Of a DNA stretch of 5,933 nt, positions 1 through 5,279 are shown one piece after another. The notes beneath the pieces were generated by a model that saw nothing but the letters and a program-made list of their open reading frames with translations, made no database searches and was not told the DNA's origin. The DNA is taken from contig CANGHQ010000129.1 of NCBI GenBank assembly GCA_947453585.1, positions 1 to 5,933 on the forward strand, read 5' to 3'. Source of the DNA: Burkholderiales bacterium (GTDB lineage: Bacteria > Pseudomonadota > Gammaproteobacteria > Burkholderiales > Burkholderiaceae_C). Both the position numbers and the translations under genes were made by a program. Every line of letters starts with the position of its first letter. Positions within the stretch are counted from its first letter, which is position 1.

Positions 1-6
1 AAGCCT

Positions 7-909
7 ATGACGAACACCAACGACGAATTGATCCGCCGCATCCGCAGCGACATGCTCGACAGCTTTGACGAAGAGCTGGAGATGGAGCTTGACGACGGCC
101 ACTCCAGCGGCCTGGACGCGCCCACGCAGGCCGACCAAGACGCCCGAAAGATGTATTTCCGCGAGCTGTTTCGCCTGCAGGGCGAACTAGTCAAACTGCA
201 AGACTGGGTCATGCACACCGGCCACAAGGTGGTCGTGCTCTTTGAAGGGCGCGACGCCGCGGGCAAGGGCGGCGCCATCAAGCGCATCACCCAACGGCTT
301 AATCCTCGTGTGTGTCGGGTGGCGGCCTTGCCCGCGCCCAATGACCGCGAGCGCACGCAGTGGTACTTTCAGCGCTACGTGTCGCACCTGCCTGCCGCTG
401 GTGAAATCGTGCTGTTTGACCGCAGCTGGTACAACCGCGCAGGCGTCGAGCGGGTGATGGGTTTTTGCAACGACGAGCAGTACGAAGAGTACTTCCGCAC
501 CGTTCCCGAGTTCGAAAAAATGCTGGTGCGCTCGGGCATTCAGGTCATCAAATACTGGTTCTCCATATCTGATGATGAGCAATATTCCCGCTTTTTGGGC
601 CGTATCCATGACCCGCTCAAGCAGTGGAAACTCAGCCCCATGGACCTGGAATCACGCAGCCGCTGGGAAGATTACACCCGCGCCAAAGAAGTGATGCTGG
701 ACCGCACCCATATTCCCGAGGCCCCTTGGTGGGTCGTGCAGGCGGTGGACAAGAAAAAAGCACGCCTGAACTGCATTCACCACCTGCTGCAGCAAATGCC
801 TTATGTGGAAACCGAGCACCCCCAGGTGGTGGTGCCCGAGCGCGTGCGCCACGAAGACTACGAGCGCCAGCCGGTGCCGCAGTCCATGATCGTGCCCGAT
901 GTTTACTAA
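7..909 (+). CDS. ppk2: Polyphosphate kinase 2 (PPK2, class I-type, single domain)
   Basis: Cytoplasmic kinase that transfers phosphate between inorganic polyphosphate and nucleotides, typically polyP + NDP to NTP in class I members. The 300-aa length matches single-domain PPK2 proteins. Visible motifs: Walker A-like GRDAAGKGG at residues 81-89, followed by AIKRITQRLNPR; a Walker B/catalytic block FDRSWYNRAGVERV at 137-150; the lid region with R..RIHDPLKQWKLSPMD at about 195-212; and a C-terminal WWVVQAVDKKKARLNC block at 241-256. The first ~45 residues are variable and acidic (EELEMELDD at 22-30) and precede the conserved core, which starts near residue 46. The ATG at 7 is the first in-frame start available. 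Only 6 bases lie upstream, so neither the RBS nor a longer N-terminus can be judged. No ppk1 or ppx neighbour is seen. It converges on the SDR gene, with 10 bp between the stops. Class I (ADP/GDP) rather than class II/III preference is inferred from overall similarity and length, not proven. Confidence 0.95.
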   Translation: MTNTNDELIRRIRSDMLDSFDEELEMELDDGHSSGLDAPTQADQDARKMYFRELFRLQGELVKLQDWVMHTGHKVVVLFEGRDAAGKGGAIKRITQRLNPRVCRVAALPAPNDRERTQWYFQRYVSHLPAAGEIVLFDRSWYNRAGVERVMGFCNDEQYEEYFRTVPEFEKMLVRSGIQVIKYWFSISDDEQYSRFLGRIHDPLKQWKLSPMDLESRSRWEDYTRAKEVMLDRTHIPEAPWWVVQAVDKKKARLNCIHHLLQQMPYVETEHPQVVVPERVRHEDYERQPVPQSMIVPDVY

Positions 910-922
910 GCCTTAAGGCTTA
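907..922. terminator. 16-bp perfect palindrome spanning both convergent stop codons
   Basis: TAAGCCTTAAGGCTTA is a perfect palindrome. Its left TAA is the ppk2 stop and its right TTA is the reverse-strand TAA of the SDR gene. As RNA from either strand it can fold into a 6-bp stem with a UUAA loop. No T-rich tract follows on either side, so it is not a classical intrinsic terminator. It may act as a weak bidirectional terminator or a 3'-end stabilising hairpin. The symmetry is observed; the function is inferred. Confidence 0.35.
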
Positions 923-1678
923 ATCCCGCACATCGGCCACCGGGTTCGCACCAAAATCGGCGCGCGCCAGATAGACCAACACCCGCTGCGCCGCAAGCGC
1001 CGGGCTGGCGAGTTGGCCCTGGGCGTGCAGGCCGGCAAAGTTGGCCAAATCTGGAAAGGCCTTGGGGTCTGCGCCACGCAATTGCACCTGCATGTCGGTG
1101 TCAATCACGCCGGGCGCCAGTGAGCACACTTTGGCGCCATTGGCTTGCAAGGCCTCGTCGAGCGCCAGACACCTTGTGAAATGGTCCATGCCGGCCTTGG
1201 CCGCGCAATAAGGCGCCGACGACGCCATGGCCCTGCGCCCCAAACCCGAAGAAATATTGAGCACCTTGCGGGGCACTTGCCAGCCCTGGGTGGCGTGCAA
1301 AAACGCGGCGCACAGTTGCATGGGTGCTTCCAGCCCAACGCGCAGCGCGTTGGCCAGATCTGCCGATGTGTTGTCGCGCAGCGGCGTGATTGCAGGAATG
1401 ACGCCGGCGTTGTTGATCAGCGTGGCGCTTTTCATAGAAGCCGGATCCAGCGCCGCGAGCCACGCGGCCAGGCGCTGGGCCACCGGGGCGGCGTCGGCCA
1501 GATCGGCGCTCCACTGCTCCAGCAAGGCGCCGCGCGCTTGGGCCAGCGCGGTCAATTCGGGGCTGGTTTTGCGCGAAATGCACAAGAGATGGGCGCCGCT
1601 TTGCAGCAATTGCTCGGCCATGGCGTGGCCCATGCCACGCGAGGCGCCGGTCAGAATCGTGAGCGTGTGTTGGGTCAT
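920..1678 (-). CDS. SDR family NAD(P)-dependent oxidoreductase (benzil reductase/sepiapterin reductase-like)
   Basis: Classical-type short-chain dehydrogenase, 252 aa, presumed cytosolic and presumed to reduce a carbonyl with NADPH. Motifs: cofactor-binding TGASRGMG at residues 10-17; Arg36 after the second beta strand and Arg14 in the glycine loop, which favour NADPH; NNAG at 89-92; ISSG with the presumed catalytic Ser144; Y157CAAK161, the YxxxK catalytic pair; and PG at 189-190 followed by VIDTDM. The usual active-site Asn in the VN-hydrophobic motif appears replaced by Gly (RVGLEAP, Gly115). The start at 1678 is chosen because the Rossmann fold begins 6 residues later. The frame stays open to 1777, but the extra 33 residues have no SDR character and run into the yaeQ upstream region. 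No clear Shine-Dalgarno is visible before the ATG. The overall pattern resembles the (S)-benzoin-forming benzil reductase branch, but the substrate cannot be assigned. It is monocistronic: convergent with ppk2 and divergent from yaeQ. Confidence 0.9.
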   Translation of the reverse strand: MTQHTLTILTGASRGMGHAMAEQLLQSGAHLLCISRKTSPELTALAQARGALLEQWSADLADAAPVAQRLAAWLAALDPASMKSATLINNAGVIPAITPLRDNTSADLANALRVGLEAPMQLCAAFLHATQGWQVPRKVLNISSGLGRRAMASSAPYCAAKAGMDHFTRCLALDEALQANGAKVCSLAPGVIDTDMQVQLRGADPKAFPDLANFAGLHAQGQLASPALAAQRVLVYLARADFGANPVADVRD

Positions 1679-1774
1679 GGTGGGTTTTGGGGCAGGGGTG
1701 AAAACAAAGGGGCGGGCAGGGTGGCACCATTCTGACAGCGGCACCGCAGTGGGGGCGGCGCCAAAGCCATCCGT

Positions 1775-1780
1775 CACAAT
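1775..1780 (+). promoter_or_regulatory. Putative -10 element of yaeQ
   Basis: CACAAT matches TATAAT at 4 of 6 positions, including the key second A and final T. It is followed by CG, and the ATG of yaeQ lies exactly 6 nt downstream. Transcription would therefore start at or next to the start codon, giving a leaderless mRNA. No Shine-Dalgarno and no convincing -35 hexamer is visible in this 108-bp divergent gap. The same ACAATCG string recurs upstream of the two genes flanking the other divergent gap, which is the main support for the call. Confidence 0.35.
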
Positions 1781-1786
1781 CGACCT

Positions 1787-2347
1787 ATGGCCATTAAATC
1801 AACAATCTTCAAAGCCCATCTGCAAATTGCAGACATCGACCACAGCTACTACGCCGACCACGCCATGATGCTGGCGCGCCACCCCAGCGAAACCGACGAA
1901 CGCATGATGGTGCGCCTGGTCGCCCTGGCGCTGCATGCGCACGAACTGCAAAGCGTGTGCGGTGGCGACGGCACGCTGGCTTTTGGCGCCGGTTTGTCTG
2001 ACGTGGACGAACCCGACGTCTGGCTGCGCGACTTTACCGGCCAGATCAAGCTCTGGATGGAAGTAGGCCAGCCCGAGGACAAGCCGCTCATCAAAGCTTG
2101 CGGCAAGGCCGACCAGGTGGTTTTGTACTGCTTTAACCACGCGGCAGAAGTGTGGTGGCGCACCATGGAGGCCAAACTCAGCCGCCCCAAAAACCTGCGC
2201 GTTTACCGCATCCCCACCCTGGCGTCCCAAGCCCTGATTCCCCTGGCCCAGCGCAGCATGCAGCTGCAAGCCACAGTGCAAGAAGGCGCCCTGACGCTCA
2301 GCGACGACCGCAACACGGTGGAGATTGAGCCGGTTCGCTGGAAGTAA
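1787..2347 (+). CDS. yaeQ: YaeQ family protein (PD-(D/E)XK-like fold)
   Basis: A 186-aa protein matching the YaeQ family across its length (E. coli YaeQ is about 180 aa). Diagnostic segments are the N-terminal MAIKSTIFKAHLQIADIDHSYY, then LARHPSETDERMMVRLVALAL at about 29-49, EPDVWLRDFTGQIKLWMEVGQP at about 75-96, KACGKAD at 103-109, and a C-terminal VEIEPVRWK. Structural work on a Xanthomonas YaeQ showed a compact fold built around a variant PD-(D/E)XK nuclease motif. Here the PD pair is Pro76-Asp77 and the acidic residue is Glu92, but the usual lysine of (D/E)XK is a glycine (Glu92-Val-Gly94). Nuclease activity is not established. Historic E. coli/Salmonella work linked YaeQ to suppression of rfaH loss. 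The gene stands alone, divergent from the SDR gene and convergent with recJ. The start follows a possible -10 by 6 nt with no SD visible, so leaderless translation is plausible. Confidence 0.93.
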   Translation: MAIKSTIFKAHLQIADIDHSYYADHAMMLARHPSETDERMMVRLVALALHAHELQSVCGGDGTLAFGAGLSDVDEPDVWLRDFTGQIKLWMEVGQPEDKPLIKACGKADQVVLYCFNHAAEVWWRTMEAKLSRPKNLRVYRIPTLASQALIPLAQRSMQLQATVQEGALTLSDDRNTVEIEPVRWK

Positions 2348-2376
2348 CGGCGCAAACCCGCGTCCGGCAGGCGCCG
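2348..2376. terminator. GC-rich inverted repeat between convergent yaeQ and recJ
   Basis: CGGCGC at 2348-2353 begins directly after the yaeQ stop. Its perfect complement GCGCCG at 2371-2376 ends one base before the recJ stop on the other strand. The 17-nt loop can form a smaller internal CCG/CGG pairing. There is no T-tract, so this is at best a weak bidirectional terminator or mRNA 3'-end structure. Six-base GC-rich repeats also occur by chance in DNA of this composition. Confidence 0.25.
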
Positions 2377-2377
2377 C

Positions 2378-4087
2378 TCAGTCCTGCACCCCTTCGACAA
2401 AAAACTTCACCCGCCGCACGCCGTTCCACTCATCGGCGTCCAGGCGAAAGGCCATGGTCACTTTGGCGGGCAGGGGCTCGGTGTGGCCGAACCAGATGGC
2501 GTCTACCGGTTCGCCCTGGTGCTTGAGTTTGAGTGACAGGTGTTTTTCACCCACCAGGCGCTGCGAGATCACTTCCACCTCTTCGCTGAAGGTCGGGGCG
2601 GCAAAGCCCTGGCCCCAGACGGCTTCGTGCAAGGTGTCCACCAAATCCACGCGGCGGTAAGCGGGCAAGAGCGGGCCGTCGGTGGCCAGGCGGCGCTGCA
2701 GGGTGGCGGCGTCTAGCCATTCGTGGGCTACTTCGTTCAGGCCCTGCTCGAAGGTGTCGAAATGCTCCTCGGCCACGGTGCAGCCGGCCGCCATGGCGTG
2801 GCCGCCGAAGCGCAGCAGCACGCCCGGGTAGCGCTTGGCCACCAGGTCGAGCGCGTCGCGCAGATGAAAACCGGGAATCGAGCGGCCCGAGCCCTTAAGT
2901 TCATGTTCCTTGCCTGGCGCTTGGCTGGCGGCAAACACAAAAGTGGGGCGGTGCAACTTGTCCTTGATGCGCGAGGCCACGATGCCGACCACGCCTTCAT
3001 GAAAATCCGGGTCAAACACGCAAATGGCCGGGGGCGGCTCGTCGCCTTCGTCAAACAGCGACTCGGCCACCAGCATGGCTTGTTCGCGCATGTCGCCTTC
3101 AATGACGCGGCGTTCGCGGTTGATGCCGTCGAGCGTGCGCGCCAGCTCATCGGCGCGCGCCGGGTCATCGGTCAGCAGGCATTCAATGCCCAGCGTCATA
3201 TCCGACAGGCGCCCGGCGGCGTTGATGCGTGGCCCCAGGGCAAAGCCAAAGTCAAAGGTCGTGGCCTTTGCCGCCTGGCGGCCCGAGGCGACAAACAGCG
3301 CTGCCAGCCCTTCTGGCAAGGCCAGCGCACGCACGCGTTTCAAGCCCTGCGCCACCAAGCGGCGGTTATTGGCGTCTAGGCGAACTACGTCGGCCACGGT
3401 GCCCAATGCGACGAGGGGAAGCAGCGCATCGAGCTTTGGTTGTGTCGCTGCATCAAACACGCCGCGCGTGCGTAGTTCGCTGCGCAGTGCCAGCAGCACG
3501 TAAAACATCACCCCCACGCCGGCCATGGCCTTGCTCTCGAAAGTGCAGCCGGGCTGATTCGGGTTGACGATGACGTCGGCGTCGGGCAGGGCGGCTGCGG
3601 GCAGGTGGTGGTCGGTCACCAGCACTTGCAGGCCCAGGGCTTTGGCGCGGGCCACGCCCTCGATGCTGGCGATGCCGTTGTCCACGGTAATCAGCACGTC
3701 GGCGCCCTGGTCAAACACGCGCTGCGAGATCGGGGCGGTCAGGCCGTAGCCGTCGACCACGCGGTCGGGCACCAGGTAGCTGACGTGCTGGGCGCCCAGC
3801 AGGCGCAGGCCGCGCACCGCCACGGCGCAGGCGGTGGCGCCGTCGCAGTCGTAGTCGGCCACGATGCACAGGCGTTTTTGCGCAGCAATGGCGTCGGCCA
3901 AGAGCACTGCGGCCTCACGCACGCCCTTTAGGCCATCGGGTGGCAGCAGTCTGGACAGGGCGTTGTCCAGTTCGTCGGGCTGGGTGACGCCTCGCGCGGC
4001 ATACAGCTGTGCCAAGAGCGGGTGGACGCCAGCCTGTTCAAGCGCCCAAACGCTGCGGGGGGGAATGTCGCGGGGGGTGATGTTCAT
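2378..4087 (-). CDS. recJ: Single-stranded-DNA-specific 5'-3' exonuclease RecJ
   Basis: RecJ degrades single-stranded DNA 5' to 3' in RecF-pathway recombination, mismatch repair and base excision repair. At 569 aa it is full-length for the family (E. coli RecJ is 577 aa). DHH-superfamily motifs appear in order: DYDCDG at 78-83, VDNG at 135-138, TDHH at 158-161 and GTVADVV at 229-235, which supply the metal-binding Asp/His residues. They are followed by RINAAGRL at 287-294, the DHHA1 region with GSGRS at 399-403 and RFGGHAMAAG at 426-435, and a C-terminal OB-like domain (about 470-569). The start at 4087 is preferred over the open frame to 4195, because the upstream 36 residues are unlike RecJ and lie inside the rpfE-like gene. 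The ATG overlaps that gene's TGA by 4 bp (ATGA) and no Shine-Dalgarno is visible before it, so translational coupling is likely. No prfB follows it here, unlike in E. coli, where recJ precedes prfB. Confidence 0.97.
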   Translation of the reverse strand: MNITPRDIPPRSVWALEQAGVHPLLAQLYAARGVTQPDELDNALSRLLPPDGLKGVREAAVLLADAIAAQKRLCIVADYDCDGATACAVAVRGLRLLGAQHVSYLVPDRVVDGYGLTAPISQRVFDQGADVLITVDNGIASIEGVARAKALGLQVLVTDHHLPAAALPDADVIVNPNQPGCTFESKAMAGVGVMFYVLLALRSELRTRGVFDAATQPKLDALLPLVALGTVADVVRLDANNRRLVAQGLKRVRALALPEGLAALFVASGRQAAKATTFDFGFALGPRINAAGRLSDMTLGIECLLTDDPARADELARTLDGINRERRVIEGDMREQAMLVAESLFDEGDEPPPAICVFDPDFHEGVVGIVASRIKDKLHRPTFVFAASQAPGKEHELKGSGRSIPGFHLRDALDLVAKRYPGVLLRFGGHAMAAGCTVAEEHFDTFEQGLNEVAHEWLDAATLQRRLATDGPLLPAYRRVDLVDTLHEAVWGQGFAAPTFSEEVEVISQRLVGEKHLSLKLKHQGEPVDAIWFGHTEPLPAKVTMAFRLDADEWNGVRRVKFFVEGVQD

Positions 4088-5028
4088 AGGTTTTTCAAAA
4101 TAGCGGTTGGAGGCGCGCTGCGCAGGGCGGAGCCGATTCGCTGCAAAACGCTGCGCGGTTGCTGGCGCCAAGTACGGGCCGTGTGGCTGCCGCACAGGGT
4201 GAGGGTTGGGGTTTCGGCGTCAACGGAGTGGCCGCGCTGGCCCAGCGCCCGCGCCATGTCCGCCAGCGGGCCGCCATCCAGCGCCTGCCAGGCTTGCGCC
4301 CAGGCCGCGGCGTCATCGCGCAGCGCGGGCGCCTGTAAGGTGTCAAGCACGGTGGCTTGCAGAAATGGCGGGGCGTCTGCGGGCAGATCGCCAGTGCCGC
4401 TGAGCCAAAACGAGTTCACCATGGGCGCGCCGCGCGCCACCCGGGTGTCGTTGACAGGGTGGGTGTAGAGCAGCATCTGCATCTCGTTTTGCAGGCGGCG
4501 CACCAAGCGCGCGGCCTCCGTGCGCGGCATCCAGGGGTCTACTTTTTGCCCGCGCACGCGCTCGATGGAGGCCGTGGCCAGGCCGCGCAGCGCCTCGCCT
4601 TGCACCAGCCAAGTGTTGGCTTGCAAAAAGTGCAGCGCCAGGCCATCTTCCAAAAAATAAGGGGCCATGGCCTTCAGCAGCGCCAATGATTCGTCTGCTT
4701 CCAGCCGCAAAGCTGCCGGGTCTTGCATGGCGATGTGGTCGGCGTGGACCGTCAGGTGGCAAGGGGTGATTAGCCCCCAAGCGGCGCCCGATGCGATCTT
4801 GGGCAGGGTGCGTGCGCGCAGGGCCGCCCAAGGAACCAGGCCGTCGGCAAAGGCGTTTTGGCTCAGCACGCGCTCTTGCAGGGGCGACAGATCATTGGCT
4901 TGGCCCTGCAGTTCGCCGTGGGGCGTCAGGGTGCGCAGCAGCGTTTTGAGGTGCGGCAGTTCCAGCCGCTCCAGCGCCGCCTGGCATTGGGGGCCGGACG
5001 GTGCGGCAAAGGGAATCACGAGGTGCAT
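4084..5028 (-). CDS. RpfE/COG4255-like conserved protein of unknown function
   Basis: A 314-aa soluble-looking protein with no signal peptide or membrane span. It has two blocks that I recognise from proteins next to recJ in beta- and gammaproteobacteria, described as RpfE-type (COG4255) and sometimes loosely labelled phosphoglycerate mutase. The first block is W84 followed by TPCHLTVHADHIAMQDP (88-104); the second is LQNEMQMLLYTHPVND (179-194) running into VNSFWLSGTG (204-213). Neither the RHG motif of cofactor-dependent phosphoglycerate mutase nor an alkaline-phosphatase-type metal site is visible, so that label is not supported. RpfE belongs to the Xanthomonas rpf region, where recJ also lies, but its biochemical role is unknown. 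The start at 5028 begins the conserved MHLVIPFAAP segment. A GTG 18 nt upstream (5046) would include the putative -10 in the coding region. This gene is first in an operon with recJ, joined by a 4-bp ATGA overlap. The assignment rests on memory of the family and needs a profile search. Confidence 0.8.
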   Translation of the reverse strand: MHLVIPFAAPSGPQCQAALERLELPHLKTLLRTLTPHGELQGQANDLSPLQERVLSQNAFADGLVPWAALRARTLPKIASGAAWGLITPCHLTVHADHIAMQDPAALRLEADESLALLKAMAPYFLEDGLALHFLQANTWLVQGEALRGLATASIERVRGQKVDPWMPRTEAARLVRRLQNEMQMLLYTHPVNDTRVARGAPMVNSFWLSGTGDLPADAPPFLQATVLDTLQAPALRDDAAAWAQAWQALDGGPLADMARALGQRGHSVDAETPTLTLCGSHTARTWRQQPRSVLQRIGSALRSAPPTAILKNL

Positions 5029-5034
5029 GCTGCG

Positions 5035-5040
5035 ATTGTC
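5035..5040 (-). promoter_or_regulatory. Putative -10 element of the rpfE-like/recJ operon
   Basis: On the reverse strand this reads GACAAT followed by CGCAGC and then the ATG at 5028. The hexamer-to-ATG spacing is 6 nt, identical to yaeQ, and the hexamer plus CG is the same ACAATCG string. Transcription would start at the A of the ATG. No Shine-Dalgarno is present between them and no good -35 is visible. The call is inferred from the recurring motif. Confidence 0.38.
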
Positions 5041-5084
5041 TCGCACCGGCGCAGTCAGAGCCGCACCGGGCTGCGCCGCGCCCC

Positions 5085-5093
5085 TGCGACAAT
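5085..5093 (+). promoter_or_regulatory. Putative extended -10 promoter of the lipoprotein-lolC operon
   Basis: TGCGACAAT reads as an extended -10 (TG, one base, then GACAAT at 5088-5093, 4 of 6 matches to TATAAT). It is followed by CGG as at the other ACAATCG sites. A start near 5100 would leave a leader of roughly 20 nt that contains the AAGGA ribosome binding site. No -35 resembling TTGACA is found at 16-18 bp spacing, which fits an extended -10 promoter but leaves the call tentative. Confidence 0.4.
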
Positions 5094-5110
5094 CGGCCCC
5101 TAAGACTTGT

Positions 5111-5115
5111 AAGGA
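5111..5115 (+). promoter_or_regulatory. Ribosome binding site of the small lipoprotein gene
   Basis: AAGGA lies 6 nt before the ATG at 5122, a good Shine-Dalgarno with good spacing. It is the clearest RBS in the window and is a main reason to believe the 50-codon ORF behind it is translated. Confidence 0.7.
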
Positions 5116-5121
5116 TTCGCA

Positions 5122-5274
5122 ATGAAGTGGTTTTTTATGCTGGCCGTGGCGTCCGCGTGCACTGGCTGCGCTGTGGTGGCAGTGGCTGACGCGGTGGTCA
5201 CGACTGGCGCGGTGGTGGTCAAGACCGGCGTCAAGGCGGCCGGTGCGGTCGTGGGCGCGGTGCTGCCTGACTAA
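5122..5274 (+). CDS. Small putative lipoprotein (50 aa), upstream of lolC
   Basis: A 50-codon ORF encoding a protein that starts MKWFFMLAVASACTGC and continues as a Val/Ala/Gly-rich chain with few charges (Asp23, Lys34, Lys38) ending VLPD. The N-terminus looks like a short lipoprotein signal: one Lys, a hydrophobic stretch (3-12), then cysteines. Cys16 with TG before it is the likelier lipidated residue, although position -3 is Cys13 rather than the usual Leu. Cys13 preceded by ASA is the alternative. The mature part would be only about 35 residues and contains a loose internal repeat (TGAVVVKTG, then AGAVVGAV). A good SD (AAGGA) precedes it. The stop is 5 nt before the lolC start, so the two genes are almost certainly co-transcribed. 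The body resembles other tiny Val/Gly/Ala-rich lipoproteins of Burkholderiales. Function is unknown. A small hydrophobic inner-membrane peptide is the alternative reading. Confidence 0.72.
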   Translation: MKWFFMLAVASACTGCAVVAVADAVVTTGAVVVKTGVKAAGAVVGAVLPD

Positions 5275-5279
5275 GCCCG

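Larger units (their letters stand above)
5033..5095. repeat. Nested inverted repeats in divergent promoter region
   Basis: The outer pair is CGATTGTC (5033-5040) and GACAATCG (5088-5095), a perfect 8-bp inverted repeat whose arms hold the two outward-facing putative -10 elements. The inner pair is CGGCGCAG (5047-5054) and CTGCGCCG (5071-5078), also perfect over 8 bp, with a dyad centre about 1.5 bp from the outer one. In addition CGCACCGG is directly repeated at 5042-5049 and 5062-5069, 20 bp apart. These could mark an operator between two promoters, but no regulator family can be named from them. Confidence 0.45.

Noticed and set aside
1679..1777. N-terminal extension of the SDR to a start at 1777
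   Set aside because: The 33 extra residues lack SDR features and would fill the divergent promoter region. The ATG at 1678 puts the Rossmann motif at the usual distance from the N-terminus.
1679..1786. -35 elements and a promoter for the SDR gene
   Set aside because: CTGACA at 1732-1737 resembles a -35 but has no -10 at the right spacing on the + strand. On the - strand no hexamer pair is convincing, so no promoter is called for the SDR gene.
1145..1868. Long + strand open frames across the SDR gene and into yaeQ
   Set aside because: They are antisense to the SDR gene with its complete catalytic motifs and have no SD or domain. These are composition-driven shadows.
2723..3379. 218-codon open frame on the + strand inside recJ
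   Set aside because: It is antisense to a full-length, motif-complete recJ. High-GC DNA leaves the opposite strand open, and its translation has no recognisable motif.
4088..4195. N-terminal extension of RecJ to 4195
   Set aside because: It would lie wholly inside the rpfE-like coding region in another frame. The ATGA overlap start at 4087 gives the normal RecJ N-terminus and length.
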